64,000 nucleotides of DNA. Source: Limnomonas spitsbergensis (lineage: Eukaryota > Chlorophyta > Chlorophyceae > Chlamydomonadales). Location: NCBI GenBank assembly GCA_037349105.1, contig JAYJMM010000116.1, positions 3,410,001 through 3,474,000 of the forward strand, written 5' to 3'. Below, piece after piece: positions 23,524 to 35,500 of the stretch. The position numbers and the translations under genes are program-made. The notes beneath the pieces are model-generated. The model searched no databases and was not told where the DNA came from. It was given only the letters and a program-made list of their open reading frames with translations. The first letter of the stretch is position 1. Each line of letters opens with the position of its first letter.

Positions 23524-26500
23524 ATGAACACAATCTCTCTGAACACAACCATGCTTCGCACATTTATTTTTGCCTCGCTGCTCTGGCAGAGTCATGGTGC
23601 CCGTCTGTTGCCGCAAGGCCAAGATGTCGACTCAGAAGGCAAATCCAGCCCTAAGACGAGGCACATCAGGATCTCATACAATGCTCAGAGCGATGCGCTG
23701 ATGGTGACACGTGCTAAAAATGAGCCAGGTGCGCCCTCACCTCCATCATCATGTCCTTCTTATCCTAGTTAGTACGGTACCTTTCTCATCTGTCACGTGG
23801 TCTTGGAACAACAGGAGTCGCATCGCCTGCTTGGGCATCTTTTAGCGAGTCAATAGATCACAAGTCAGACTTCGCGCAGGTAAGGATACAATGAGGGATC
23901 CGTCCTGGTACTCCTGTGTCGCCGACCGAGCTGGCTTACCGCTCATTACTGACGACCATCATCGCAGCTGAGAGTTCACACGAGCGGAGACTTCGCTGAT
24001 GAATTGCAAATGCGCGCTGCTGGGTTCGCGGAAGGCTACATATCCGCAGGTAGGCCTGTGATGGCAACTCTGGTGTGGCGACAGGTAACCCTGATCTCGC
24101 CCCACTGACGTAGATCACTCAGTCCCCTGTTGTCAGTAGTACTTTTTACCCCTGCTTTTTACTCTTAGGGCTTTCAGGGGTGTGCTTTTTCTGGGATTGT
24201 ACATGCACTCACTTTCTTTGATGGCGATCTGTTCTTGATGCCCAGTTTTCTCTGCCATCTACGCAGGGATGATCACGTCTCATTGGAACAATATGCAGTG
24301 GTGGCTGGAGACGCAGACCTACGATCCACAAAAGCTAGACTCATGGTGGGCATGTTCCCTTTCAGTAGCACTACCAAGGCTGCAGCAGATGTCCACTGTT
24401 GACTTTAGCAGGCCTTCTCGCTAAATGCTCTGCCTGAGAGTTCAGGCCAAATACCAAAGCAATCAGGCACGCAGCTTTTGCTGCTCAGTGGCTGTTCTGC
24501 TCTCGATATCGCGCAACGTTGGGAGTCCTGCCGCCTTTATTTGCAGCCTACACATTCTAATGTTGACTGGTTTGGAAGGGCTCATTTGAGGCCAGACTTG
24601 GCTTGCAGGTTATGGGTGTGACGATGCAAGATGCGTGTTCAGGGTTCAAACCCTGACCCCTGATCCCTGTCCCATGTGGGCTACCGGACTAGCACGTGTG
24701 CTGAAGCCTAATTTCTGTCTGGGCATGCAGGCTGTGGGACCAAGATTTGTGGACGCTGGAAGGCATCCGACAGCACCAGGCCTCTGATAAGGACGGCGCC
24801 TTCTGGGCAGCTATGAAGCTCGTGATGGAGCAGGTGGGTGGCTTCGGCCCAGGCTGCGCTGTTTCCTTATCTCTCATGCCTCCCAAGGGGCGTAGCTTTC
24901 TTTTTTCTTTCTAGGCGGGTGCAGGGAGTCGATGTCACCCCGAGCAGCGCCGCCTCTGTCGCACGCATGGCCTTTTCAGGTAGTGACGGAGCTGGTGGGA
25001 CAATGAGGTCGACAGACATATAAATAATCAAAGCGCCCTTGGTCGTAGATTGAGGGAGTCACCCATTTGGCCGCAGCGCTGCTGGGCTGGCAGCCGTGGA
25101 GGCTGATAACGCCCCAAGCAGCACCTCTCTCGGAACACTCAGCCAATTTAGCGTCATGGCTGGACGATGACTAGTTTGCCATGGACCGTGTGTCATGTGT
25201 CGCGGTACCTTCCATATGAAAACGCAAATTTCGAAACAGGCTAATATAATTTACATGATAGAACGTGAGTATTGTAAAAGGTCGCACATCCCTAGTCATG
25301 GCAGTCACAGTAGGGTCTAATCTAGGCTCTTTGCCCTGGCTGAGGAAGAGGTGGAGTCTGAAGGCAGACCTGCTGATTTCCGCTGGCGTGCCTTTCCTAC
25401 AGTTTGAGGGCATGGTGCAAGGCTATGCCTCTCGAGTGACTGAAGCGTCTCAGAACGGAGAGAACCTGGTGGCCATTGACAGGAGCGGCTTCCTCCTGCT
25501 TAACTCCTTCGGTGAGCTGGGTGCTAGGGATCGGGGTTCTACCCTGTTGAGAAACAGTCAGCCCCTCAGGTTCTGGATTCAACCCTGTTGAGAAACTGTC
25601 AGCCCCTCAGGTTCTGGATTCAACCCTGTTGAGAAACAGTCAGCCCCTCAGGTTCTGGATTCACCCCTGTTGAGAAACTGTCAGCCCCTCAGGTTCTGGA
25701 TTCAACCCTGTTGAGAAACAGTCAGCCCCTCAGGTTCTGGATTCAACCCTAGTGAGAAACATCCAGGCTCTCACTGTTTAGGTTATATAGTGTTCAGTTG
25801 CAGTCAGTCCCTCGGGGTTCAGGGTTCAACCCTGTTGAACAGCAGTCAGTCCCTCAAGGTTCAAGTATGAACGCTGTTGTGTTGTTCAGCCTCACATACC
25901 AGTATTTAAATCCTGCTGAGAAACAGTCAGGCTCTCAGGGTGTAGGTTTTAACAGGTTGAGAAATAGCCAGCCCCTCATCTTCACGGCAAAATCTGTTAG
26001 GGAACAGGGGTTCCTCTTGGGTTAGGGTGTAACTCTGTTGAGAATCTGTCAGCCTTGTATCGTCAGTACCTGGAGACCATCTGAAGACCGCAACAGGGAC
26101 CGCGAACGCCTTCATTATTTTGGTTTCGTATTTGTGCTTAGTGCTGTAATGCCGCCTCCTTCATAACCAGGTTTCTTATCTGAGCTGTAGTGCTGCAGTG
26201 CCACCTCCTTCATTAACCTGGTTTCTAATTTGTGCTTAAGTGCTGTAGTGCCGCCTCCTTCATTACCTGGTTTCTTATCTGTGCTTTAGTGCTGTAGTGC
26301 CGCCTCCTTGATTAACCATGTGTCTTATCTGTGCTGTAGTGCTGTAGTGCCGCCTCCTTCATTAACCTGGTTTCTTATTTGTGCTTTAGTGCTGCAGTGC
26401 CGCCTCCTCGATTAACCTGGTTTCTTATATGTGCTGTAGTGCTGTAGTGCCGCCTCCTCGATTAACCTGCTTTCTTATATGTGCTGTAGTGCTGTAGTGC

Positions 26501-29500
26501 CACCTCCTTCATTTACGTGGTTTCTTATCTGTGCTGTAGTGCTGTAGTGCCGCCTCCTTCATTTACCTGGTTTCTTATCTGTGCTGTAGTGCCGCCTCCT
26601 TCATTAACCTGGTTTCTTATCTGTGATGCAGTGCTGTAGTGCCGCCTCCTTCATTAACCTGGTTTCTTATCTGTGATGCAGTGCTGTAGTGCCGCCTCCT
26701 TCATTAACCTGGTTTCTTATCTGTGATGCAGTGCTGTAGTGCCGCCTCCTTCATTAACCTGGTTTCTTATCTGTTCTGTAGTGCTGTAGTGCCACCTCCT
26801 TCATTTACCTGGTTTCTTATCTGTTCTGTAGAGCTGTAGTGCCACCTCCTTCATTAACCTGGTTTCTTATCTGTTCTGTAGAGCTGTAGTGCCGCCTCCT
26901 TCATTACCTGGTTTCTTATCTGTTCTGTAGAGCTGTAGTGCCGCCTCCTTCATTACCTGGTTTCTTATCTGCGCTGTAGAGCTGTAGTGCCGCCTCCTTC
27001 ATTAACCTGGTTTCTTATCTGTTCTGTAGTGCTGTAGTGCCGCCTCCTTCATTAACCTGGTTTCTTATCTGTTCTGTAGAGCTGTAGTGCCGCCTCCTTC
27101 ATTTACCTGGTTTCTTATCTGTTCTGTAGTGCTGTAGTGCCGCCTCCTTCATTACCTGGTTTCTTATCTGTTCTGTAGTGCTGTAGTGCCGCCTCCTTCA
27201 TTACCTGGTTTCTTATCTGTTCTGTAGAGCTGTAGTGCCGCCTCCTTCATTAACCTGGTTTCTTATCTGTTCTGTAGAGCTGTAGTGCCGCCTCCTTCAT
27301 TACCTGGTTTCTTATCTGTTCTGTAGAGCTGTAGTGCCGCCTCCTTCATTAACCTGGTTTCTTATCTGTTATGTAGAGCTGTAGTGCCGCCTCCTTCATT
27401 AACCTGGTTTCTTATCTGTTCTGTAGTGCTGTAGTGCCGCCTCCTTCATTAACCTGGTTTCTTATCTGTTCTGTAGAGCTGTAGTGCCGCCTCCTTCATT
27501 TACCTGGTTTCTTATCTGTTCTGTAGAGCTGTAGTGCCGCCTCCTTCATTAACCTGGTTTCTTATCTGTTCTGTAGAGCTGTAGTGCCGCCTCCTTCATT
27601 AACCTGGTTTCTTATCTGTTCTGTAGAGCTGTAGTGCCGCCTCCTTCATTAACCTGGTTTCTTATCTGTTCTGTAGAGCTGTAGTGCCGCCTCCTTCATT
27701 TACCTGGTTTCTTATCTGTTCTGTAGAGCTGTAGTGCCGCCTCCTTCATTACCTGGTTTCTTATCTGTTCTGTAGTGCTGTAGTGCCGCCTCCTTCATTA
27801 ACCTGGTTTCTTATCTGTTCTGTAGTGCTGTAGTGCCGCCTCCTTCATCAACCTGGTTTCTTATCTGTTCTGTAGAGCTGTAGTGCCGCCTCCTTCATTA
27901 CCTGGTTTCTTATCTGTTCTGTAGAGCTGTAGTGCCGCCTCCTTCATTAACCTGGTTTCTTATCTGTTCTGTAGAGCTGTAGTGCCGCCTCCTTCATTTA
28001 CCTGGTTTCTTATCTGTTCTGTAGAGCTGTAGTGCCGCCTCCTTCATTTACCTGGTTTCTTATCTGTTCTGTAGAGCTGTAGTGCCGCCTCCTTCATTAA
28101 CCTGGTTTCTTATCTGTTCTGTAGAGCTGTAGTGCCGCCTCCTTCATTACCTGGTTTCTTATCCGTGCTGTAGTGCTGTAGTGCCGCCTCCTTCATTTAC
28201 CTGGTTTCTTATCTGTTCTGTAGTGCTGTAGTGCCGCCTCCTTCATTTACCTGGTTTCTTATCTGTGCTGTAGTGCTGTAGTGCCGCCTCCTTCATTTAC
28301 CTGGTTTCTTATCTGTTCTGTAGTGCTGTAGTGCCGCCTCCTTCATTTACCTGGTTTCTTATCTGTTCTGTAGTGCTGTAGTGCCGCCTCCTTCATTAAC
28401 CTGGTTTCTTATTTGTGCTTTGGTGTTTTAGTTCCGCCTCCTTCATTAACCTGGATTATTATATTTGCTTTAGTGTTGTAGTGCCACCTCCTTCATTAAT
28501 CTGGTTTCTTATCTGTGCTGTAGTGCTGTAGTGCCGCCTCCTTCATTTACCTGGTTTCTTATCTGTTCTGTAGTGCTGTAGTGCCGCCTCCTTCATTTAC
28601 CTGGTTTCTTATCTGTTCTGTAGTGCTGTAGTGCCGCCTCCTTCATTAACCTGGTTTCTTATTTGTGCTTTGGTGTTTTAGTTCCGCCTCCTTCATTAAC
28701 CTGGATTATTATATTTGCTTTAGTGTTGTAGTGCCACCTCCTTCATTAATCTGGTTTCTTATCTGTGCTGTAGTGCTGTAGTGCCGCCTCCTCGATTAAA
28801 CTGGTTTCTTATCTGTTCTGTAGTGCTGTAGTGCCGCCTCCTTCATTAACCTGGTCTCTTATCTGTTCTGTAGTGCTGCAGTGCCACCTCCTTCATTAAC
28901 CTGGTCTCTTATCTGTTCTGTAGTGCTGTAGTGCCACCTCCTTCATTACCTGGTCTCTTATCTGTTCTGTAGTGCTGTAGTGCCGCCTCCTTTATTAACC
29001 TGGTTTCTCATTTGTGCTTTAGTGTTATAGTTCCGCACCCTTCATTAACCTGGTTTCTTATCTGTGTTGTAGAGCTGCCTCTTAGTGCGTTTCCAGCACT
29101 GTGTGTCGAGGACTGCGTGCCGGCCCTCTATGGATGAGCCTTCCACACCATTTCTTACCCTACGCCGTGGAACTTGCCAAGAATGAAACCTTGCATGATT
29201 TCCCAGCATCTCGAAATCTTGCTGGACACCGAGGGGATGTATCCCACAGTCTCACGCTGCTCTCACTTCCTTTCACATACAAAACAAAAGTTGTGCACAT
29301 ACAAGCAGATGTAAAAGCTGCCTCCCTGCCTCCCAGGGGACATTGACAACCTGATGGACATGGTCAGGATGGAGGGGGACACGGGAGGGAAAGCAGCTGC
29401 TGCCGCGAGCAACGAGGCGAGTGGCGGCAGGCCCCGCCTGGACTCTCTTTGGGACGACATCAGCCCCAACAAAGCGAGGGCGCGCATCGCCAAGCGAGGC

Positions 29501-32500
29501 CACTGCAGTGCTTTGATCAAGGTGTGCTTCTGCTGCCTGCCCTGGGGCGCCCATTCAAATTTTCAGTTAACCCCTTTTAAGGTATCGATGCTGCTACGAC
29601 GGGGTATCAGGTTCACGTAAGGGCCACCAGGTGACTTATTTTATATTAGGGGTATCAGTATTGACGGGCGGATCTAAACAAAAGTATATGTAAGGCTGTC
29701 AGCATTGACATTCGGACTTACAGGAGTGTGTGAAAGGCTGTCAGTATTGACAGTGAGACCTACGCGAGTATATTAGAGGCTATCAGTATTGACCGTGGGA
29801 CCTACTCGAGTAGGCCGGTTCAGTGTGTGATGCTGAGCGGCAGCCACCTTAATTGGTGAGGAGGCAGCACCCACATGCGTCCTTGGATGCTTGCTTCCGC
29901 GCCTTCCTGCTCGCCTGTCCGGATGGCCTGGTTACCGCCTGCGCACCACTTAAGGGTTCTGAAGCGTACTCTGGACTGGGCTCGCGGGTGCACCCGTGTT
30001 TCTTTCCGGCTTCGAGGCCACCATAGGTGGGCCAACCGTGGTCGTCAAAGGCCTGATTGGGACCATACCTGGACCGCCTTATAATTAGATGCTCAAGCAC
30101 CATGTTTGACCAGGCCTGGGGGTCTGCTCAGAGGTTGGAGTGTAGCTGACATGTAGCTACAGAGCTTGGGAGTGTAGCTGACATGTAGCTACAGAGCTTG
30201 GGAGTGTAGCTGACATGTAGCTACAGAGCTTGGGAGTGTAGCTGACACGTAGCTACAGAGCTTGGGAGTGAAGCTGACATGTAGCTACAGAGGTTGGAGT
30301 GTAGCTGACATGTAGCTATAGAGGTTGGGATTGAAGCTGACATGTAGCTACAGATGTTGGAGTGTAGCTGACATGTAGCTATAGAGGTTGGGATTGAAGC
30401 TGACATGTAGCTACAGAGGTTGGAGTGTAGCTGACATGTAGCTATAGAGGTTGGGAGTGTAGCTGACATGTAGCTACAGAGGTTGGAGTGTAGCTGACGT
30501 GTAGCTATAGAGGTTGGGATTGAAGCTGACATGTAGCTACAGAGGTTGGAGTGTAGCTGACATGTAGCTACAGATGTTGGAGTGTAGCTGACATGTAGCT
30601 ATTGAGCTTGGGAGTGCAGCTGACATGTAGCTACAGAGGTTGGAGTGTAGCTGACATGTAGCTACAGAGGTTGGGATTGAAGCTGACATGTAGTTACAGA
30701 GGTTGGGATTGAAGCTGACATGTAGCTACAGAGGTTGGGATTGAAGCTGACATGTAGCTACAGAGGTTGGGATTGAAGCTGACATGTAGCTACAGATGTT
30801 GGAGTGTAGCTGACATATAGCTACAGATGTTGGAGTGTAGCTGACATGTAGCTACAGAGGTTGGGATTGAAGCTGACATGTAGCTACAGATGTTGGAGTG
30901 TAGCTGACATGTAGCTACAGAGGTTGGAGTGTAGCTGACATGTAGCTACAGAGGTTGGGAGTGTAGCTGACATGTAGCTACAGAGCTTGGGATTGAAGCT
31001 GACATGTAGCTACAGAGGTTGGGATTGAAGCTGACATGTAGCTATAGAGGTTGGGATTGAAGCTGACATGTAGCTACAGATGTTGGAGTGTAGCTGACAT
31101 GTAGCTACAGATGTTGGAGTGTAGCTGACATGTAGCTACAGATGTTGGAGTGTAGCTGACATGTAGCTACAGAGGTTGGGATTGAAGCTGACATGTAGCT
31201 ACAGATGTTGGAGTGTAGCTGACATGTAGCTACAGATGTTGGAGTGTAGCTGACATGTAGCTATAGAGGTTGGGAGTGTAGCTGACACGAATCATGACGT
31301 ATCCAACACTCTTCCTTGCAGGTGACTGCCGACCTGTCCGACATCCTGATGGGACACAACACTTGGTGGAGCTTCTCTAGCCTGCTGCGCATATACAAGC
31401 ATTACAGCTTCCAGCTCAAGCACCCCGAGGTCCAGAGCCAAGCACAGTCGTTCTCCAGCTACCCAGGTGAGCGCCGAGCAGGACTTGTATCTAGGTGTGT
31501 GCACCAGAGCACCCCTTGGGCGGGCTGCTGGGCAGCCACCACCAGTGGGCCGCAACCTGGACCGGCCCTGCATTGGAAGGCCCAAGTGGTAAGGCTCCGT
31601 GCAGCAGGTCTTCACGGTCACAGGCTCAAGACGTAGCTGAGCCGAGGCTGAAGCACCCTAAAAGAAACGTTGGAGCTCCTTGTATGTTATATGCTTAGAG
31701 TCTGCGGTGGTGAATTGGCGATCCATGCCCTAGGAACCTTCTAGCACCTGCCTGTCGAAGACTGGTAGCTCGCGTGCAGTGTTGTATCTGCAGAGTTTAG
31801 ATTTGGAAGCCCTTGACTTTTTGGCTGGCCGTGAAAATGGATGAATTTTTTCTGTTGTAGACTCGTAATACGCGTTTGCTCATTTCAGCATTTTAATTCG
31901 GAGGCCTAAAGCTGATGAGACCCTGAGCTTTCAGGCTTGGTCTCCAGGATGGAAGAATGATTCAGATATGATGCTGGCTCCAATCTCGGATGCCCAGTCT
32001 TTCGCATGGAGGACCAGAACATTCCGGACACCTACATGGATGATCCATTGTTTTGTTTTGCTATGCACAAGATCTGTAGGGATGTGTTCTTCTGCCATCA
32101 TATGCTCTGTAACTTACAGAGCATATGATGGCAGAAGAACAACACATCCCTTCTTTCGTGTTCCATGGTCTTACGATGTTGATGAATCCTTGTAGGCCTG
32201 GTTTCCAGCATGGACGATCCATTGTTTTCTTGGCTATACACGATATCTGTAGGGATGTGTCTTTCTGCCACCATGCCCTGTAACTTCTCTCGTGTTCCAT
32301 GGTCTTACGGTGATGATGAATCCTTTTATCCTTGTAGGCCTGGTCTCAAGCATGGACGACTGGTACGTCCTGGACACTCACATGGTCGTGACGGAGACCT
32401 CCAACGACGTCTATGACCTGTCATTGTATGGTCTGGCCACCAACCAGGCGGCCTTATCCTGGCACCGTGAGTATGTTAAGGGACCGTTAGTCTCCAGGGT

Positions 32501-35500
32501 CTAGGGGGCTGGTGGGCAACAGTTTTTTCCTTGCTGTTGATGTCCAGTCAAGGCCTGAAGGACGCCCTGAAACTGGCGTGCAATGGTTTTGTTGGGCATG
32601 CAATGGTATTGCCTGGTATGCAATGGAGCCTGGCGTATGGCCATCGGCGATATTTGAATATTTCATTGCGAATGGGAATAAGATGCTGGTGGGCATGCAC
32701 GCTGTTGTTGGGGGTGGTCGACAACTATGGCTCCATGCTGCCATGCTCAGTAGCAAGCATATCTAAACACTGAAACACGGCTCCGCATCATCGTAATACC
32801 TCGACATCGCTTGTTTCCATCCCGCCATGCGGGGTCGGCAGTGTGCACAGATTGGTCATGGCACTCATGCCGCTTTGGATGCTGCCTGGACAGCAACATA
32901 GATTGGTCATGCACTGATGCCGCTTTGAATGCTGTCTTTTGCTGTCATCCTGTTGCGCCCGCTGATGCTGCCCAGGCGTACGCATTGCAAACATGCTGTC
33001 CAAGGATGGTGCCTCGTGGGCAAAGCTTGTCGGCACGCACAACAGCGGCACGTACACCAATCAATACATGGTGGTGGACTTGAAGCGCTTCACGCCCTAC
33101 GCGGAGCTGCAGGCTGGGCTACTGACGGTGGTTGAAGTGATTCCTGGTGGGTGGGGTGCAGGCTAGGCTGCTCTGACTGCTGACGTTGGTTGAATTGATT
33201 ATTGGTGGATGATTATTTAGTTGGGCTGCCGACGTTGCTTAAAGTAATTTATACGTAATTTATAATATAAGTAATTTATGGTGGGTGAGATGAGGTGCAC
33301 TGACTGGGTAATCTCACATTTTGTACAACAGTAATGTTCATGAATAATAGTGCGGGTATCGTCCCTCTCTGAATCAGCAAAGGTGACCCCCAGGTGCATG
33401 CTGGGCAGCTTGGAGGCCCCCTGATGTCCACTTGTTCAGGCTGGTAGGGAGGCCTGATTTCCAGGCTCGTCAGAAGGCCCTGATGTCCAGGTTTGTTGTC
33501 CTGAGTTCCAAAGATTCCCCCGTTCCCTCTCCGCTCCCCGCAGGCAGTGTAACGTCTGCAGACACGTCACAAGAGCTGGAGCGTGGCTACTGGCCCTCCT
33601 ATAATGTACCCTACTTTCCTGCGGTCTACAACGCAACAGGTGAGAGTGGAATATCAAGGGGCTGGCCCTCCTATATCGTACCTTACTTTCCTGCGGTGAT
33701 GCGGTCTACAACGCAACAGGTGAGAATGGAGCAGGAGCAAGATAGCCTGCGAGACGTGTCAGCAAGAAAGCTATGCGCAGGTGCAGGTGTGAACGGAAGG
33801 GTCATGTGTATGTGCAGGTATGAATGATATAGCAATGCGTAGGTACAGGTTTGCACAGAATCTCAGCAGTCAGCATAAGTGTAGGTATGAATTGAGCATT
33901 TTGATTAGCCATACCTAGGTGTTGCTATGCACCATGTCATGTGTAGGTGTACGTATGCAATTTTCTAAAAGGTTAAAAGTTTAAAAACAAACTTAGTAAC
34001 CTACCAAGTTAACAGTAGGTGGAGCAGCAGAGCCACGGCGGAATTTCCTCGAGGTCAATTTGGGTCCCAGACGGTAAGGGCTACGCCTCCACCTTCTGTT
34101 ACCCAAATTGACCTCTTGGAGCGCTATTTGGGTCCCGTCTTTGTACCTATTTTGGTAACCCATTCTTCATACCGTCGGTTCCTAAAACATGAAAATGTCT
34201 GCATATCTTTCTTTAATTGAAATTGCTGTGTGGGGAGTGCGTTTCTGAGCTTGCATATTTACCCCACCCTCCTTCTGTGCAGGCTACAACATGCTCCGCA
34301 GTCACTTGTCAGGACGCGGCCCCGAGTTCAACGGTGTAGTGACTGGCCTCAGCTACCAGCTGGCCTCGCGAGCAAAGATCCTGCGCAGAGACTCAGGTGG
34401 GTCTTGTTTGTGGGGACGAGTCCCATGCGTCCTCTCAGCACCCAGTGGACGGAGCAATAAAGGATCATGAACGTCGTTCTAAGCTGCGTGACACCTCTGT
34501 TGTGGTGGTTCTAAGCAGCAGGCCCTCAGCGTTCTGTTGTGGTGGTTCTAAGCAGCAGGCCCTCAGCGTTCTGTTGTGGTGGTTCTAAGCAGCAGGCCCT
34601 CAGCGTTCTGTTGTGGTGGTTCTAAGCAGCAGGCCCTCAGCGTTCTGTTGTGGTGGTTCTAAGCAGCAGGCCCTCAGCGTTCTGTTGTGGTGGTTCTAAG
34701 CAGCCGGCCCTCAGCGTTCTGTTGTGGTGGTTCTAAGCAGCAGGCCCTCAGCGTTCTGTTGTGGTGGTTCTAAGCAGCAGGCCCTCAGCGTTCTGTTGTG
34801 GTGGTTCTAAGCAGCAGGCCCTCAACATCTGTTGTGGTGGTTCTAAGCAGCAGGCCCTCAGCGTTCTGTTGTGGTGGTTCTAAGCAGCAGGCCCTCAGGG
34901 TTCTGTTGTGGTGGTTCTAAGCAGCAGGCCCTCAGCGTTCTGTTGTGGTGGTTCTAAGCAGCAGGCCCTCAGCGTTCTGTTGTGGTGGTTCTAAGCAGCA
35001 GGCCCTCAGCGTTCTGTTGTGGTGATTCTAAGCAGCAGGCCCTCAACGTCTGTTGTGGTGGTTCTAAACTGAAGGCCCTCAGCGTTCTGTTGTGGTGGTT
35101 CTTAGCTTCAGGTCTTCAGTGCTTTGTTGTGGTAGTTTTAAGCTGAGTGCCCCTCAGTGTGCTGTTGTGGTGGCTCTAAGCTTCATGCCCGTCAGCGTTC
35201 TGTTTTAGTGGTTCTAAGCTGGGCGCCCCTCAGCGTTTGTTGTGGTGGTTCTAAGCTGGGCGCCCCTCAGCGTTTGTTGTGGTGGTTCTAAGCTGGGCGC
35301 CCCTCAGCGTTTGTTGTGGTGGTTCTAAGCTGGGCGCCCCTCAGCGCTTGTTGTGGTGGTTCTAAGCTGCGTGCCCCTCAGCGCTTGTTGTGGTGGTTCT
35401 AAGCTGCGTGCCCCTCAGCGTTTGTTGTGGTGGTTCTAAGCTGCGTGCCCCCCAGCGTTTTGTTGTGGTGGTTCTAAGCTGCGTGCTCCTCAGCGTTTGT

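Noticed and set aside
30221..30532. 103-aa repetitive minus ORF (ATCQLHSNLCSYMSA units)
   Set aside because: Translation of the 31/32-bp minisatellite in PLBD intron 7.
25520..31290. CRISPR-like appearance of regularly repeated units
   Set aside because: Units are contiguous without unique spacers, and the context is a spliced eukaryotic gene.
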